Origin: Hwanghaeella sp964350445
GTDB taxonomy: Bacteria; Pseudomonadota; Alphaproteobacteria; UBA8366; Aestuariispiraceae
Length of the DNA stretch: 64,000 nucleotides
Assembly: GCA_964350445.1 (NCBI GenBank)
Contig: CAYGKA010000004.1
Span: 62,001-126,000 of the forward strand
Reading direction: 5' to 3'
In this document: positions 33,549 through 42,686 of the stretch, one piece after another
Layout of the letters: every line of letters begins with the position of its first letter
Numbering within the stretch: the first letter of the stretch is position 1
Made by a program: the position numbers and the translations under genes
The notes under the pieces: generated by a model
Database searches by the model: none
Seen by the model: the letters and a program-made list of their open reading frames with translations, nothing else
Told to the model about the DNA's origin: nothing

Positions 33549-35156
33549 TTACTTGCGCAGCGCTGAGAGCATATCCGGATAACCGGACGGATCGACCGTC
33601 ACTTCGATCAAGGACGGGCCGCCACGCGCCAGCGCCGCGCCCACCGCGCTGGAGAGTTCATCCGCACCCTGGACACGGCAGCCGCTCACGTTCATCGCCT
33701 CAGCCGCCGCCGCATAGTCGATCGTCGGATATCGCACGCCCAGTGACGGCCGCTGCTGGGCCTGCTGCTTGATATCGATCAGCGACAGGGCAGCATCGTT
33801 GAAGACCACGGTGACGAGATTCACATCCAAGCGCGCCGCCGTCGCCAGTTCCGTCAGGCACATGGAAAGACCGCCATCCCCGGTGATCGCGATGACCGAC
33901 CGATCCGGGCCATGCAGTGCGGCGGCAATACCCGCCGGAACAGCGAAGCCCATCGTCGACAGCCCGTTGGACTTCAATGCGCCAAAGGGGCGGTCCGCCC
34001 GCCACAGGGCCATGGCCGGAAACATATGTGCGCCCGAATCCACCGTCAGTCCCGTGCCGGGCGCCGCCCTCTGTATGGCGTGCACCAAGGGACGCGGATC
34101 GTTCGGGTACCGGTCCCAATCCTGGCCCGCCGGCATCAGCCGGGCCTGCTGCGCGGCCTTCAACACCGCGATGTCGTCCTTCGACCAGCCGCTCGACAGC
34201 CCACCGGCCATTAAAGCAGGAAGAATGACAGCCGGATAGCCGGTCAAATGCGCGACAGGCCGGAACGGCCCCGCTTCATGCACCGCATCGGCGATATCGA
34301 TGACGGGCGCCGCGTAGGGCCAAGGCTGGTTGATCAACTCGATCGGGTCGAGTCCAACGGCCAGGATTAAATCGGCGGCATGTAAAACACCGGCTTCCGC
34401 CGTCCCGCCGGTGACATGCCCAATCAGGGCAGGGTCGTCGTCGGGAACGACACCCTTGGCCTTGTAGGTTGTCAGGACCGGGCACCCCAACTGCTGAGTC
34501 ATATGCCGAACCGCCCGTGCCGCCGGTTCGGCCCTGGCTTCCAATCCGACGAGGACGACCGGTCGTCGGCTTTTCGTGATCAGAGCCGCCGCCGCGTCGG
34601 GGATCTCCGAAAAGCCGCCGTTGCCGCTGCTCGACGGTTCCACGTGTGCAGCCTGCGCGGGCCTGGATGCCTGAGCCGACGACAGATCCACATGAACCGG
34701 TCCGAAAGGCGGGGACACGGTTTTGCGTAAAAGATCGGCAAAAATGTCGGGCCCGGTCTCCGCATCCAGCGCGGCGCCGTCCCGGACCAGCGGCGCGAAC
34801 ATCGCTGGCTGATCGTATTTCTGATGGATGCCCCCGGCGTTCGTCCCTTCCACTTGATCGGTGAACACGACGAGCGGCGACTTCTCCAAAGACGCATAGG
34901 CCGTCCCGTTCACGACACTCGCCGCACCCGGCCCGACACCGGTGAGGACGACACCCGGCGCGCCGGTCAATTCGCCGGTCACCGCCGCCATGATCGCGCC
35001 GGCGGTTTCGGTCTGGCTCAAGATGAACTCGATGCCGTTTCGCGCGCCAGCGTCGATCAGGTCCAGACTGCTGCCGCCGCCCGGCACGCCGAACATGCGG
35101 CGGACGCCGGCTTGGGCGAGTTGTTCGGTCAGGATATCAGCCAGGGTTTTCGACAT
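33549..35156 (-). CDS. Thiamine diphosphate-dependent enzyme, acetolactate synthase large subunit-like
   Basis: This 535-residue protein has the three-domain layout of the acetolactate synthase/benzoylformate decarboxylase family. The catalytic glutamate is in 'LSQTETAGAIMAA' (about residue 48), 'GVGPGAASVVNG' follows, and the ThDP/Mg motif is 'AITGDGGLSMCLTELATAARL' with 'VVFNDAALSLID' near 430. No regulatory small subunit (ilvH) is nearby and the protein is shorter than IlvB/IlvI, so a catabolic or decarboxylase role is as likely as branched-chain amino acid synthesis. The ATG at 35156 gives the usual start (MSKTLADIL). Confidence 0.85.
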   Translation of the reverse strand: MSKTLADILTEQLAQAGVRRMFGVPGGGSSLDLIDAGARNGIEFILSQTETAGAIMAAVTGELTGAPGVVLTGVGPGAASVVNGTAYASLEKSPLVVFTDQVEGTNAGGIHQKYDQPAMFAPLVRDGAALDAETGPDIFADLLRKTVSPPFGPVHVDLSSAQASRPAQAAHVEPSSSGNGGFSEIPDAAAALITKSRRPVVLVGLEARAEPAARAVRHMTQQLGCPVLTTYKAKGVVPDDDPALIGHVTGGTAEAGVLHAADLILAVGLDPIELINQPWPYAAPVIDIADAVHEAGPFRPVAHLTGYPAVILPALMAGGLSSGWSKDDIAVLKAAQQARLMPAGQDWDRYPNDPRPLVHAIQRAAPGTGLTVDSGAHMFPAMALWRADRPFGALKSNGLSTMGFAVPAGIAAALHGPDRSVIAITGDGGLSMCLTELATAARLDVNLVTVVFNDAALSLIDIKQQAQQRPSLGVRYPTIDYAAAAEAMNVSGCRVQGADELSSAVGAALARGGPSLIEVTVDPSGYPDMLSALRK

Positions 35157-35259
35157 GCGGAGAATTCCATATTGATGGGGAGGCGGACGCATTATGCTGT
35201 CTTTCCAGCCATCGCCGTCAAGGGACGGCAGACACGCGAACGGGTGGGAATTCCCGGCA

Positions 35260-35835
35260 ATGACCGAACTAGAGAAAATGCGCCGCGGCGAGGCCTATTG
35301 CCTGTTCGACCCGGAATTGAGCCGATTGCGGGACGAGGCAAGGCGGGCCTGCAATGCCTTCAACGCGTCGGAACCGATGGAAGCCGACGGAACGCCTCGC
35401 ATTCTGCGTGACCTGTTCGGCTCGGCGGAGGGCCGGTTCTTCATCGAGGCGCCGTTCCGGTGCTTCTACGGCTTCAACATCCATATCGGACGCAATGCCT
35501 TCATCAACGTCAATGGTGTGTTGATCGATACCGCCCCGATCCGGTTGGGCGACGACGCCATGATCGGCCCCAACACGGTCTTGGCTTGCACGGATCACGA
35601 CCGTGACCCCCAGCGCCGCGCCGCCGGCATCGAATGGGGCAGGCCCATCACGATCGGCGCGCGCGCCTGGATCGGGGCGAACGTGACGGTGCTGCCCGGC
35701 GTCACGATTGGGGCGGACGCCATCGTCGGGTCCGGGTCGCTGGTCAGCCGGGACGTCCCCGCCGGCATGGTCGCGTTCGGGAATCCCGCGCGCGTCACGG
35801 GGCCCGCCGTCAAAACAGATCGGCAGGACGTTTAA
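35260..35835 (+). CDS. Sugar O-acetyltransferase (maltose/galactoside acetyltransferase family, left-handed beta-helix)
   Basis: This 191-residue protein opens with the Mac domain ('TELEKMRRGEAYCLFDPELSRLRDEA') and continues as a hexapeptide-repeat left-handed beta-helix ('IHIGRNAFINVNGVLIDTAPIRLGDDAMIGPN'-type turns, shown here in part). The catalytic histidine is in 'LACTDHDRDP' and the end is 'GNPARVTGPAV'. It transfers acetyl from acetyl-CoA to a sugar hydroxyl. The ATG at 35260 follows GGGTGGGA. It overlaps the convergent gene by 4 bases at the 3' end. Confidence 0.9.
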   Translation: MTELEKMRRGEAYCLFDPELSRLRDEARRACNAFNASEPMEADGTPRILRDLFGSAEGRFFIEAPFRCFYGFNIHIGRNAFINVNGVLIDTAPIRLGDDAMIGPNTVLACTDHDRDPQRRAAGIEWGRPITIGARAWIGANVTVLPGVTIGADAIVGSGSLVSRDVPAGMVAFGNPARVTGPAVKTDRQDV

Positions 35836-37007
35836 GCCGAGCCTTGCCGGCGCAGGGTTTCCTTTTCGGCGTCTTCGCCGGCCGGGATAACAAAATGGGC
35901 GAAGGGGAAGCCATCCGCCTGTTCCAGCGCTTCGATCATCAATTCCTCAGGACGGTCCCTGTAGGCCGAAACGGCGGAGGCCAGACACAGTTGATCGACA
36001 TACCAAACTGCGCCCGGCAGTTGGTGCGACAGCAGATTGGCGAAACGGGTCAGGAACGTCCTAACCTCAGGCCGGTGGCGGAGATGGATGAAGGCCGCAT
36101 GATGGCGCAGCCAGGGCATCAGGGTCGGCATGGCGAAATAGGCGATATCGGCTTTTCCGATCTGCGCGTACAAACTGTCCAGGTTCGCCAGCCGTTCCAG
36201 ATCGATGTCCAGCATCATCATGTCGCATCCATACCGTTGCATCACCGCATCGGCGGCGAAGAAACGCGCACAGGCATAATACGGGCTGTTGCTTCGGTCC
36301 TTCGGCACGGTTTCGTGGGATAGGAAGACGTCCGGCCCGGCCGTCTTACGAAACGTCGCGATCTGCTCGGGTTTGGGGTTCACGATATGGATATGGACGG
36401 GCCCCAGACCCGTAACCACTTGTAGAAAGCGCGCGCCGAACCTGTCGAAATACCCCCCGTCGCAGGCAGAAAAAATCAGCGGATCGGATCCGGGCGGGGG
36501 TGCGGGATCATCCGGCCAGACGATTTCCTGCGGTGGCAGTTTGCCCCAATCCGACCAGAATATTCGCGTTTCCGTCGATGATGTGATCAAGCGTGAGAAA
36601 CTGGGCGCACGCGCCAGATGGGGAACGCCCGCGAAATATTCCCGACCGCGTGCAATTGCATCGGCGACATCTCGGAACGCCTGCGCACCATCCTTGTCAC
36701 CGTCATAGAGCCGGGCGCATGCAGCAAAGAAATGCACGACAACGCCCAGCGGGTTCTCCCACGACATGGCATCGCCGAATTGAACCAGCCGCGCGCGCAG
36801 AGGAGCGTTCTGGACAAGCTCGTCATTGAACAGAGCTTCGAATAGCAGGGGGACGGAATCGGCTGCCATCTTTTCGCGCTGTTCGAACACGGCCAAGTGG
36901 TCCGGCGTTCCCTGCGCGATAATCATCAGACCCAAAGTCTTCCAAGCGGCAGGGTCTTGCGGGTTTGCCTGCAAAGCCGCCAGGGCGGAGGGAAGATCGG
37001 CGCTCAT
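35832..37007 (-). CDS. Unrecognised protein with TPR-like start and GT-A-like core
   Basis: This 391-residue protein is not assigned to a named family. The first 35 residues ('LPSALAALQANPQDPAAWKTLG') look like a single TPR-type repeat. The middle has 'IFSACDGGYFDRFGARFLQVV' and 'MMMLDIDLERL', a D-x-D with hydrophobic context as in GT-A glycosyltransferases. It later has 'WYVDQLCLASAV', which resembles the [WF]-x-DQ element of nucleotide-sugar transferases. No signal peptide or membrane segment is seen. It may be a cytosolic glycosyltransferase. The stop overlaps the stop of the acetyltransferase gene by 4 bases. Confidence 0.65.
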   Translation of the reverse strand: MSADLPSALAALQANPQDPAAWKTLGLMIIAQGTPDHLAVFEQREKMAADSVPLLFEALFNDELVQNAPLRARLVQFGDAMSWENPLGVVVHFFAACARLYDGDKDGAQAFRDVADAIARGREYFAGVPHLARAPSFSRLITSSTETRIFWSDWGKLPPQEIVWPDDPAPPPGSDPLIFSACDGGYFDRFGARFLQVVTGLGPVHIHIVNPKPEQIATFRKTAGPDVFLSHETVPKDRSNSPYYACARFFAADAVMQRYGCDMMMLDIDLERLANLDSLYAQIGKADIAYFAMPTLMPWLRHHAAFIHLRHRPEVRTFLTRFANLLSHQLPGAVWYVDQLCLASAVSAYRDRPEELMIEALEQADGFPFAHFVIPAGEDAEKETLRRQGSA

Positions 37008-37095
37008 GACAGCGCTTGTTCCAGGGGCTTGTCGCGGGGAGTTGTTCGGCGCTTTCGTATCATGACTGGCAGTTTACGCCCTTTGTCCGCAGCCG

Positions 37096-37641
37096 TCAGG
37101 TAAAGCTTCGCTCATAAACGATGATCGGCTTCTCCTTGTACATCGTCCGCGCCGTTTCGCAGAAGCCGAACCGGGTCGCGACCCGGATTGAAACCGCATT
37201 CTTGGCATCGATGATGCAGTGGACCTTGTCGGCGGTAAGGTTTCTCTTCCCCCAGTCGAGCGCGGCCGTCACCGTCTCGCCGGCATAGCCTTGGCCTTGC
37301 ACCTTACCGCTCAATATCCATCCCATTTCCGGTTTCCCTGAATGGGAGGGTTCCATTTCCCGCTTGAAATCCGCGAACCCTACCTCGCCCATCACATCGC
37401 CGGTTTCGCGATCCTCGACCAACCAGAAACCGCAGGAAAAGGCATGCCAGTGGCCCAGGCTGCGCAGGAACCGGTGCCATGTCTCCTCCCGCGTCAGGGG
37501 TTGGCCGGCAATGAACCGGGTCACCGCCGGGTCGGACCAAAGGGCGTAAACCCCGTCGAAATCCTCCGGACGATGAGGCCGCATCCGCGTGCGCGTGGTG
37601 TCGAGTATCAAAGTATCCAGGTTGGGACGCACCAGGGACAT
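37096..37641 (-). CDS. GNAT-family N-acetyltransferase (RimJ/RimL-like)
   Basis: This 181-residue protein has the RimL-type opening 'LILDTTRTRMRPHRPEDFDG', 'FWLVEDRETGDVMGEVGFADF' in the central sheet, and the acetyl-CoA loop region 'LSGKVQGQGYAGETVTAALDWG' ending in 'NAVSIRVATRFGFCET'. This is the pattern of enzymes that acetylate alpha-amino groups of proteins or small amines. The ATG at 37641 is chosen from alignment with relatives, although the frame is open to 37689. It is read toward the unrecognised GT-A-like gene. Confidence 0.88.
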   Translation of the reverse strand: MSLVRPNLDTLILDTTRTRMRPHRPEDFDGVYALWSDPAVTRFIAGQPLTREETWHRFLRSLGHWHAFSCGFWLVEDRETGDVMGEVGFADFKREMEPSHSGKPEMGWILSGKVQGQGYAGETVTAALDWGKRNLTADKVHCIIDAKNAVSIRVATRFGFCETARTMYKEKPIIVYERSFT

Positions 37642-37719
37642 TGTTCTTCTCCGGCTCTCGGTTGCCGTGATGGGTAAGCCATGCCGCAACCGGCTGTGAG
37701 GACTTAATATGGGCTGGAC

Positions 37720-40700
37720 CTAGTGAAAGTCCCGGCTGGGGAACAACACCTTCGCCTGATCGCGGGGATGGCGCGGTCTTGGGATCGGTTTCGCCGGAGT
37801 TGGTTGCGCCGGGGCTGGCTGCACTTGGTGCGGCACCGACTTCATCGGGCGATAGCCTGCCCCCCTGTGGGGATCGGGCGCAATGACCTCCCCTTCCGCG
37901 GCATGTCTGGCAACTGCCGGTGAATAGACCGGGCGTTTCACTTCATCCGTCGGCGCCGACACGTCGGCGAACCTGGCGGCCGGATCGCCTGTCGCCCCGA
38001 CAGCCAGCCCATCGAGCAGATGGGAGACGTCTTCAATTTTTTTTGAAATCACGTGCGTGACGATTCCCTGCCGCTGCAGCTCCCCCGTCACGCGCATCAG
38101 GCGGGCGGACAATATCTCCCGCCGGAACTTTTTGAACGTGTCCTCCCAGATGACGATGTTCGACCATTCGGTCTCGTCCTCCAGCGTCGCGAAGACGACT
38201 CCGCGGGCGCTGCCGGGACGCTGCCGCACCAGGACCAACCCGGAAACCGTCACCGTCGCGCCGTTCGGCAGGGTCAACAGTTCTTCCGCCAAAGTCTCCC
38301 CCGCAAGTGCCGGACGCAGCAGGGCGCAAGGATGGGCCTTCAGGGACAGGCGCAGGTGGGAATAGTCCTGCACCACTTCCTCGCCCAATGTCGGTTCGGG
38401 CAGATGGACCTCCGGTTCCTCCCCCTGTTCCTCCTCGCCCATCGCTTCGAACAGCGGCAGCGGTTTGTCGCCGCCGACCGCCTGCACCGCCCAAAGCGCC
38501 TGTCGGCGGCTCATCTGCAACGATCCAAACCCATCCGCCCGGGCCAAGGCCTGCAAGGCCCGCTTCTTCAGCCCGGCCCGCCGCCATAGGTCCAGCGGCT
38601 GGGCATAGCCGTTCCCACGCGCCGCCACGATCCAGTCCCCGTCTTCCTGAGACAGGCCCTTGATCTGCCGGAAGCCGAGACGGATGGCGTAACCGCCCTT
38701 GGATTGGTGTTCCGGTGCGGCCTCCATCACATGGTCCCAGGACGAATGGTTCACGTCGACGGGCCGGATTTCGACCCCATGCTCCACCGCGTCGCGGACG
38801 ATCTGGGCCGGCGCATAGAAGCCCATCGGCTGGCTGTTCAGAAGGGCAGTCCCGAAAACCGCCGGATAATGGCATTTGATCCAGGCGGAGACATAGACCA
38901 GCAAGGCGAAGCTGGCGGCATGGGATTCCGGAAAACCGTATTCCCCGAAGCCCTCGATCTGCCGGAAGCAACGCTCGGCGAAGTCCCGCTCATATCCCCG
39001 CGCGGCCATCCCCTCGACCATCTTCTCATGAAACTCATGTATTTTCCCGGTCTTGCGGAATGTCGCCATGGCGCGGCGCAGTTGATCCGCTTCCGATGGC
39101 GCGAACCCGGCGGCGACGATGGCGATCTTCATCGCTTGCTCCTGGAACAGCGGCACGCCCAGCGTCTTGCCCAGAACCTCCTCCAATTCCTTCGACGGAT
39201 AGGAAACCGTCTCCTCCCCATTCCGGCGGCGCAGATAAGGGTGCACCATGTCGCCCTGGATCGGACCGGGCCGGACGATCGCCACCTCGATCACAAGGTC
39301 ATAGAAATCGCGCGGCTTCATGCGCGGCAGGAAAGCCATCTGCGCCCGGCTCTCGACCTGGAAGACGCCCAGCGAATCCGCCCGGCACAGCATGTCATAG
39401 GTCGCCTTGTCGGCCGGCGGCAGGCTCGCCAGATCGTAATTCCGGCCATAGTGGTTGCGCAGCAGTTGGAAGGCCTTGCGCAGGCAGGTCAGCATGCCAA
39501 GCGCCAGCACGTCGACTTTCAGAATGCCAAGCGCATCCAGGTCGTCCTTGTCCCATTCGACGACGGTCCGGTCCGCCATGGCGGCATTCTCGATCGGGCA
39601 CAGTTCGTCCAGCCGCCCGCGGGTGATGACAAAACCGCCGACATGTTGCGACAGGTGCCTTGGGAATCCGATGATCTGGCTCACCAAGGCGATGGTCTGG
39701 CGCAGGCGCTTGTCGCGCGGATCCAGCCCGACTTCGACCAGGTGTTCGTCGGCGATATCGTCGGTCGACCAACCCCAGATGCGCGACGCCAGCAGCGCGA
39801 CCATATCCTCGCTGAGCCCCATCGCCTTGCCGACTTCGCGGACCGCCCCGCGCGCGCGATAGCAGATCACCGTCGCGGCCAACCCGGCCCGGTGACGGCC
39901 GTATTTGGCATAGATGTACTGGATCACCTCTTCCCGGCGCTCGTGCTCGAAATCGATGTCGATATCGGGCGGCTCGCCGCGCTCGGCGGAAACGAAGCGT
40001 TCGAACAGCAGGTCCAGCCGGGCGGGATCCACCGCGGTAACACCCAGGCAATAGCAGACCGCGGAATTGGCGGCCGATCCGCGCCCCTGGCACAGGATGT
40101 CCTGGGTGCGCGCGAAGCGCACCATGTCGTAGACGGTGAGGAAATAGGCGGCGTAATCGAGCTCGCCGATCAGTTTCAGCTCGTATTCCACCTGCTGGCG
40201 GACCTTGGCCGGCATGCCGCCCGGATAGCGTTGCTTCGCCCCCAGCCAGGTCAGCTTCTCCAGGGACTCCTGTGCGCTCAGCCCCGGCTCCAGCACTTCG
40301 TCCGGATAGGCATAAGCCAACTCGTCGAGGGAGAAGCGGCACCTCTCCGCAATCTCCAGCGTGGCCGCGACAGCTTCCTCATGCCCCGCGAAAAGAGCCG
40401 CCATTTCTTGCGCTGATTTCAAATGGCGTTCGGCGTTGCGCTGGGCGCGCCAGCCGGCATCGTCGATCACACATTTCTCGCGGATGCAGGTCAACACATC
40501 GGCGAGCGGCCGCCGGCCGGGCGCATGCATCAGCACATCGTTGCTCGCAACCATCGGCACCCCGGCTTGCGACGCCAGGGCGGCAAGCGCCGCGATCCGT
40601 GCTGTGTCGTCGCCGGAAAGCCCGTGACTGGCCACCAGATAAACCGCGCCGGGAAAAGCATCCCGATAGCGCATGACCTCCGCCAGCAGCGCCTCTTCGG

Positions 40701-41094
40701 CAACAGCGGGCGGCAGGACGATCAGCACCATGCCCGCGCCGTATTCGATCACGTCCTCCCGGCGGAGAAGGCAGCTTCCCTTTTCCGCCCGGCGGCGGCC
40801 AAGCGTGATCAGACGGCTCAGCCGGGCATAGGCCTCCTTGTCCGTGGGATAGACGATCACCGACGCCCCGTCGGCAAGGTCCAGCCGTGCACCCACCAGC
40901 AGTTTGATGCCGTGCCGCTTCGCCGCCACATGCGCCCGTACCACCCCGGCCAGGCTGTTGCGGTCGGCGATGCCGATGGCGGAAAGGCCCAGGGCGGCAG
41001 CTTGAACGACCAACTCATCCGGATGGCTCGCGCCTTCCAGGAAGGAAAAGTTGGTCAGGCATTGCAGTTCTGCATAGGCAAAACTCCCGTCCAT
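37720..41094 (-). CDS. dnaE2: Error-prone DNA polymerase DnaE2 (ImuC)
   Basis: This C-family polymerase of 1124 residues performs translesion synthesis with ImuA and ImuB. The PHP domain starts 'YAELQCLTNFSFLEGASHPDELV'. The catalytic acidic residues lie in 'GEPPDIDIDFEHERR'. 'CQGRGSAANSAVCY' and 'FPRHLSQHVGGFVITRG' are typical of DnaE enzymes. The C-terminus ends in the DnaE2 signature 'LFPSRDFH' after a long Pro/Ala-rich linker. It starts 5 bases after the imuB stop, so it is the third gene of the SOS operon. The frame is open further upstream to 41250, but the start at 41094 (MDGSFAYAELQ) matches the family. Confidence 0.96.
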   Translation of the reverse strand: MDGSFAYAELQCLTNFSFLEGASHPDELVVQAAALGLSAIGIADRNSLAGVVRAHVAAKRHGIKLLVGARLDLADGASVIVYPTDKEAYARLSRLITLGRRRAEKGSCLLRREDVIEYGAGMVLIVLPPAVAEEALLAEVMRYRDAFPGAVYLVASHGLSGDDTARIAALAALASQAGVPMVASNDVLMHAPGRRPLADVLTCIREKCVIDDAGWRAQRNAERHLKSAQEMAALFAGHEEAVAATLEIAERCRFSLDELAYAYPDEVLEPGLSAQESLEKLTWLGAKQRYPGGMPAKVRQQVEYELKLIGELDYAAYFLTVYDMVRFARTQDILCQGRGSAANSAVCYCLGVTAVDPARLDLLFERFVSAERGEPPDIDIDFEHERREEVIQYIYAKYGRHRAGLAATVICYRARGAVREVGKAMGLSEDMVALLASRIWGWSTDDIADEHLVEVGLDPRDKRLRQTIALVSQIIGFPRHLSQHVGGFVITRGRLDELCPIENAAMADRTVVEWDKDDLDALGILKVDVLALGMLTCLRKAFQLLRNHYGRNYDLASLPPADKATYDMLCRADSLGVFQVESRAQMAFLPRMKPRDFYDLVIEVAIVRPGPIQGDMVHPYLRRRNGEETVSYPSKELEEVLGKTLGVPLFQEQAMKIAIVAAGFAPSEADQLRRAMATFRKTGKIHEFHEKMVEGMAARGYERDFAERCFRQIEGFGEYGFPESHAASFALLVYVSAWIKCHYPAVFGTALLNSQPMGFYAPAQIVRDAVEHGVEIRPVDVNHSSWDHVMEAAPEHQSKGGYAIRLGFRQIKGLSQEDGDWIVAARGNGYAQPLDLWRRAGLKKRALQALARADGFGSLQMSRRQALWAVQAVGGDKPLPLFEAMGEEEQGEEPEVHLPEPTLGEEVVQDYSHLRLSLKAHPCALLRPALAGETLAEELLTLPNGATVTVSGLVLVRQRPGSARGVVFATLEDETEWSNIVIWEDTFKKFRREILSARLMRVTGELQRQGIVTHVISKKIEDVSHLLDGLAVGATGDPAARFADVSAPTDEVKRPVYSPAVARHAAEGEVIAPDPHRGAGYRPMKSVPHQVQPAPAQPTPAKPIPRPRHPRDQAKVLFPSRDFH

Positions 41095-41099
41095 CGCGG

Positions 41100-42686
41100 T
41101 CACCCGAAGAAACCATGCATGAACCAATTCCCCCCGGCGCCATTGCCTTTGCTTTGGGGTGGGTTGCGGTACATCCAGAAGCGCTGACCGGTGAGGCTTT
41201 CGACACGGTAATAGTCGCGCAGCCGCCCAGCCTCCGCTGGCCGCCACCATTCGGGCGACAGCCGTTCGGGACCCGTCACACGGCCGACCTTGTGCCAGCG
41301 CCCGCGCCAGGAGAACCGCTCCGGTTCCTGTTCTCCCTTGCTTTCGGCCTCCACGGGTTCCGGCGCGGCCAGCAGGAAAGGCGGCCGCGGCGGCAGGCCT
41401 TCCGGCCAGGGGGGACCATCCGACGCCGGCGACGGCTCGGAAGAGTGAAAGACGGAAACAAACCGCCCCGCCCGTTCCGGCAGGTGACTGCGCCTTGGGT
41501 CGATCCGCAGCAGCCGGCCGCTGCCCAGCCGCGCGGCCAGCCGGTCAAGCAACCGGTCGAACTCCGGGTCCCCTTCCCGCCCCGTCCTATCGGTCTTCTG
41601 TTCATTCCCCGCCGGTTTCAAACCGGCATGCCGCTGCTCGGCCTTCAAGTCCTCCACCACCGGCGCGGCGAGAACCATGCTGTCGATCCCGAATCCGGGG
41701 TCGAGGGAGGAGAGGCGTTCGGCGAAGAGCCGCGCCAGGTGACGCGGGTCGCGGGCCGCCCGCGCGACGCCGACCGTCAGGCTCTGCACATCCCCGTCGG
41801 CGCGATAGAGGGACAGGATCAAGCGGCGGCATCCGCGCTGTTCCCGCTCCAGCCTAGCGGTCATCCGGCTCAGCAGCCGGTCGAGGGTGCGGGCGATATC
41901 TTCCGGCGTGCCGATCGGTTCGGGAAAGGAAAGGCGCACGCGGTAAGGCGCCGCATGCGGTTTGGGAGAGATCGCGTCCGGCAGGTCGCCGAGCGCGCGG
42001 TCCAACCGCGTGACGAGGTCGAGCCCGAAACGCGTCGCGAGACTGGATCGCGGCAGGGAATAGAGATCGCCGATCCGATGCAGGCCGACCCGGTGAAGCG
42101 CCGCCGCCGCATCCGCCAACGGGCTCAAGGCTTCCACCGGCAAAGGTGCGAGGCGTTCACGCAGCACCGGACCGCCCTGCGGTTTCACTCCGGTCGCGGG
42201 CGGCCTGCCATCACCGAACCGGGCCAGCGCGACGGCGGCGCGCGGCGTTTCCGCCCGCGCCATCCGGGCGGTAAACCCGATATCGTCCAGACGGTCGGCG
42301 ATATCGGCCATCATCGCCGCATCCCCGCCGAACAGATGGCCGCACCCAGTCGTATCCAGCAGCAGCCCGTCCGCCCCGTCCACCGCCACCCAGGGCGTGT
42401 AGCGGACGCACCAATCGCGCAGGGATTCCAGCGCCTTCCTCTCCTCCGGTGGATCGGCGCGGCGCAGGGTGACGTCCGGGTACAGCGCGCGGGCATTCGC
42501 CAAGCTCATCCCCGGCGTCAGTCCCGCCCCGGCGGCACAGGGGTTCACCGCCGCCAGGATCATCTGCCCCCGGCTTTCCATGAAGGTGGCGAAGGGGATC
42601 GACGCCAGGGCGGGTTCTTCCCGTTCCAGCCGTTCGGTCGCCAAATAGGGCAGCCAGAGGGAGAGGAGGGAGCGCGGCTGCGTCAT
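41100..42686 (-). CDS. imuB: ImuB, catalytically inactive Y-family polymerase-like protein
   Basis: This 528-residue protein bridges ImuA, DnaE2 and the beta clamp. The N-terminal part is Y-family-like ('LLSLWLPYLATERLERE', 'TPWVAVDGADGLLLDTTGCGHLFGG'), but the acidic catalytic residues of active Y-family polymerases are missing, as is normal for ImuB. The C-terminal end has 'GRLRDYYRVESLTGQRFWMYR', the usual ImuB tail. Its ATG overlaps the imuA stop as ATGA, implying translational coupling. Confidence 0.94.
   Translation of the reverse strand: MTQPRSLLSLWLPYLATERLEREEPALASIPFATFMESRGQMILAAVNPCAAGAGLTPGMSLANARALYPDVTLRRADPPEERKALESLRDWCVRYTPWVAVDGADGLLLDTTGCGHLFGGDAAMMADIADRLDDIGFTARMARAETPRAAVALARFGDGRPPATGVKPQGGPVLRERLAPLPVEALSPLADAAAALHRVGLHRIGDLYSLPRSSLATRFGLDLVTRLDRALGDLPDAISPKPHAAPYRVRLSFPEPIGTPEDIARTLDRLLSRMTARLEREQRGCRRLILSLYRADGDVQSLTVGVARAARDPRHLARLFAERLSSLDPGFGIDSMVLAAPVVEDLKAEQRHAGLKPAGNEQKTDRTGREGDPEFDRLLDRLAARLGSGRLLRIDPRRSHLPERAGRFVSVFHSSEPSPASDGPPWPEGLPPRPPFLLAAPEPVEAESKGEQEPERFSWRGRWHKVGRVTGPERLSPEWWRPAEAGRLRDYYRVESLTGQRFWMYRNPPQSKGNGAGGNWFMHGFFG

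Noticed and set aside
38704..40416. 570-codon plus-strand frame opposite dnaE2
   Set aside because: It has no recognisable domain and sits within a highly conserved polymerase gene on the other strand.
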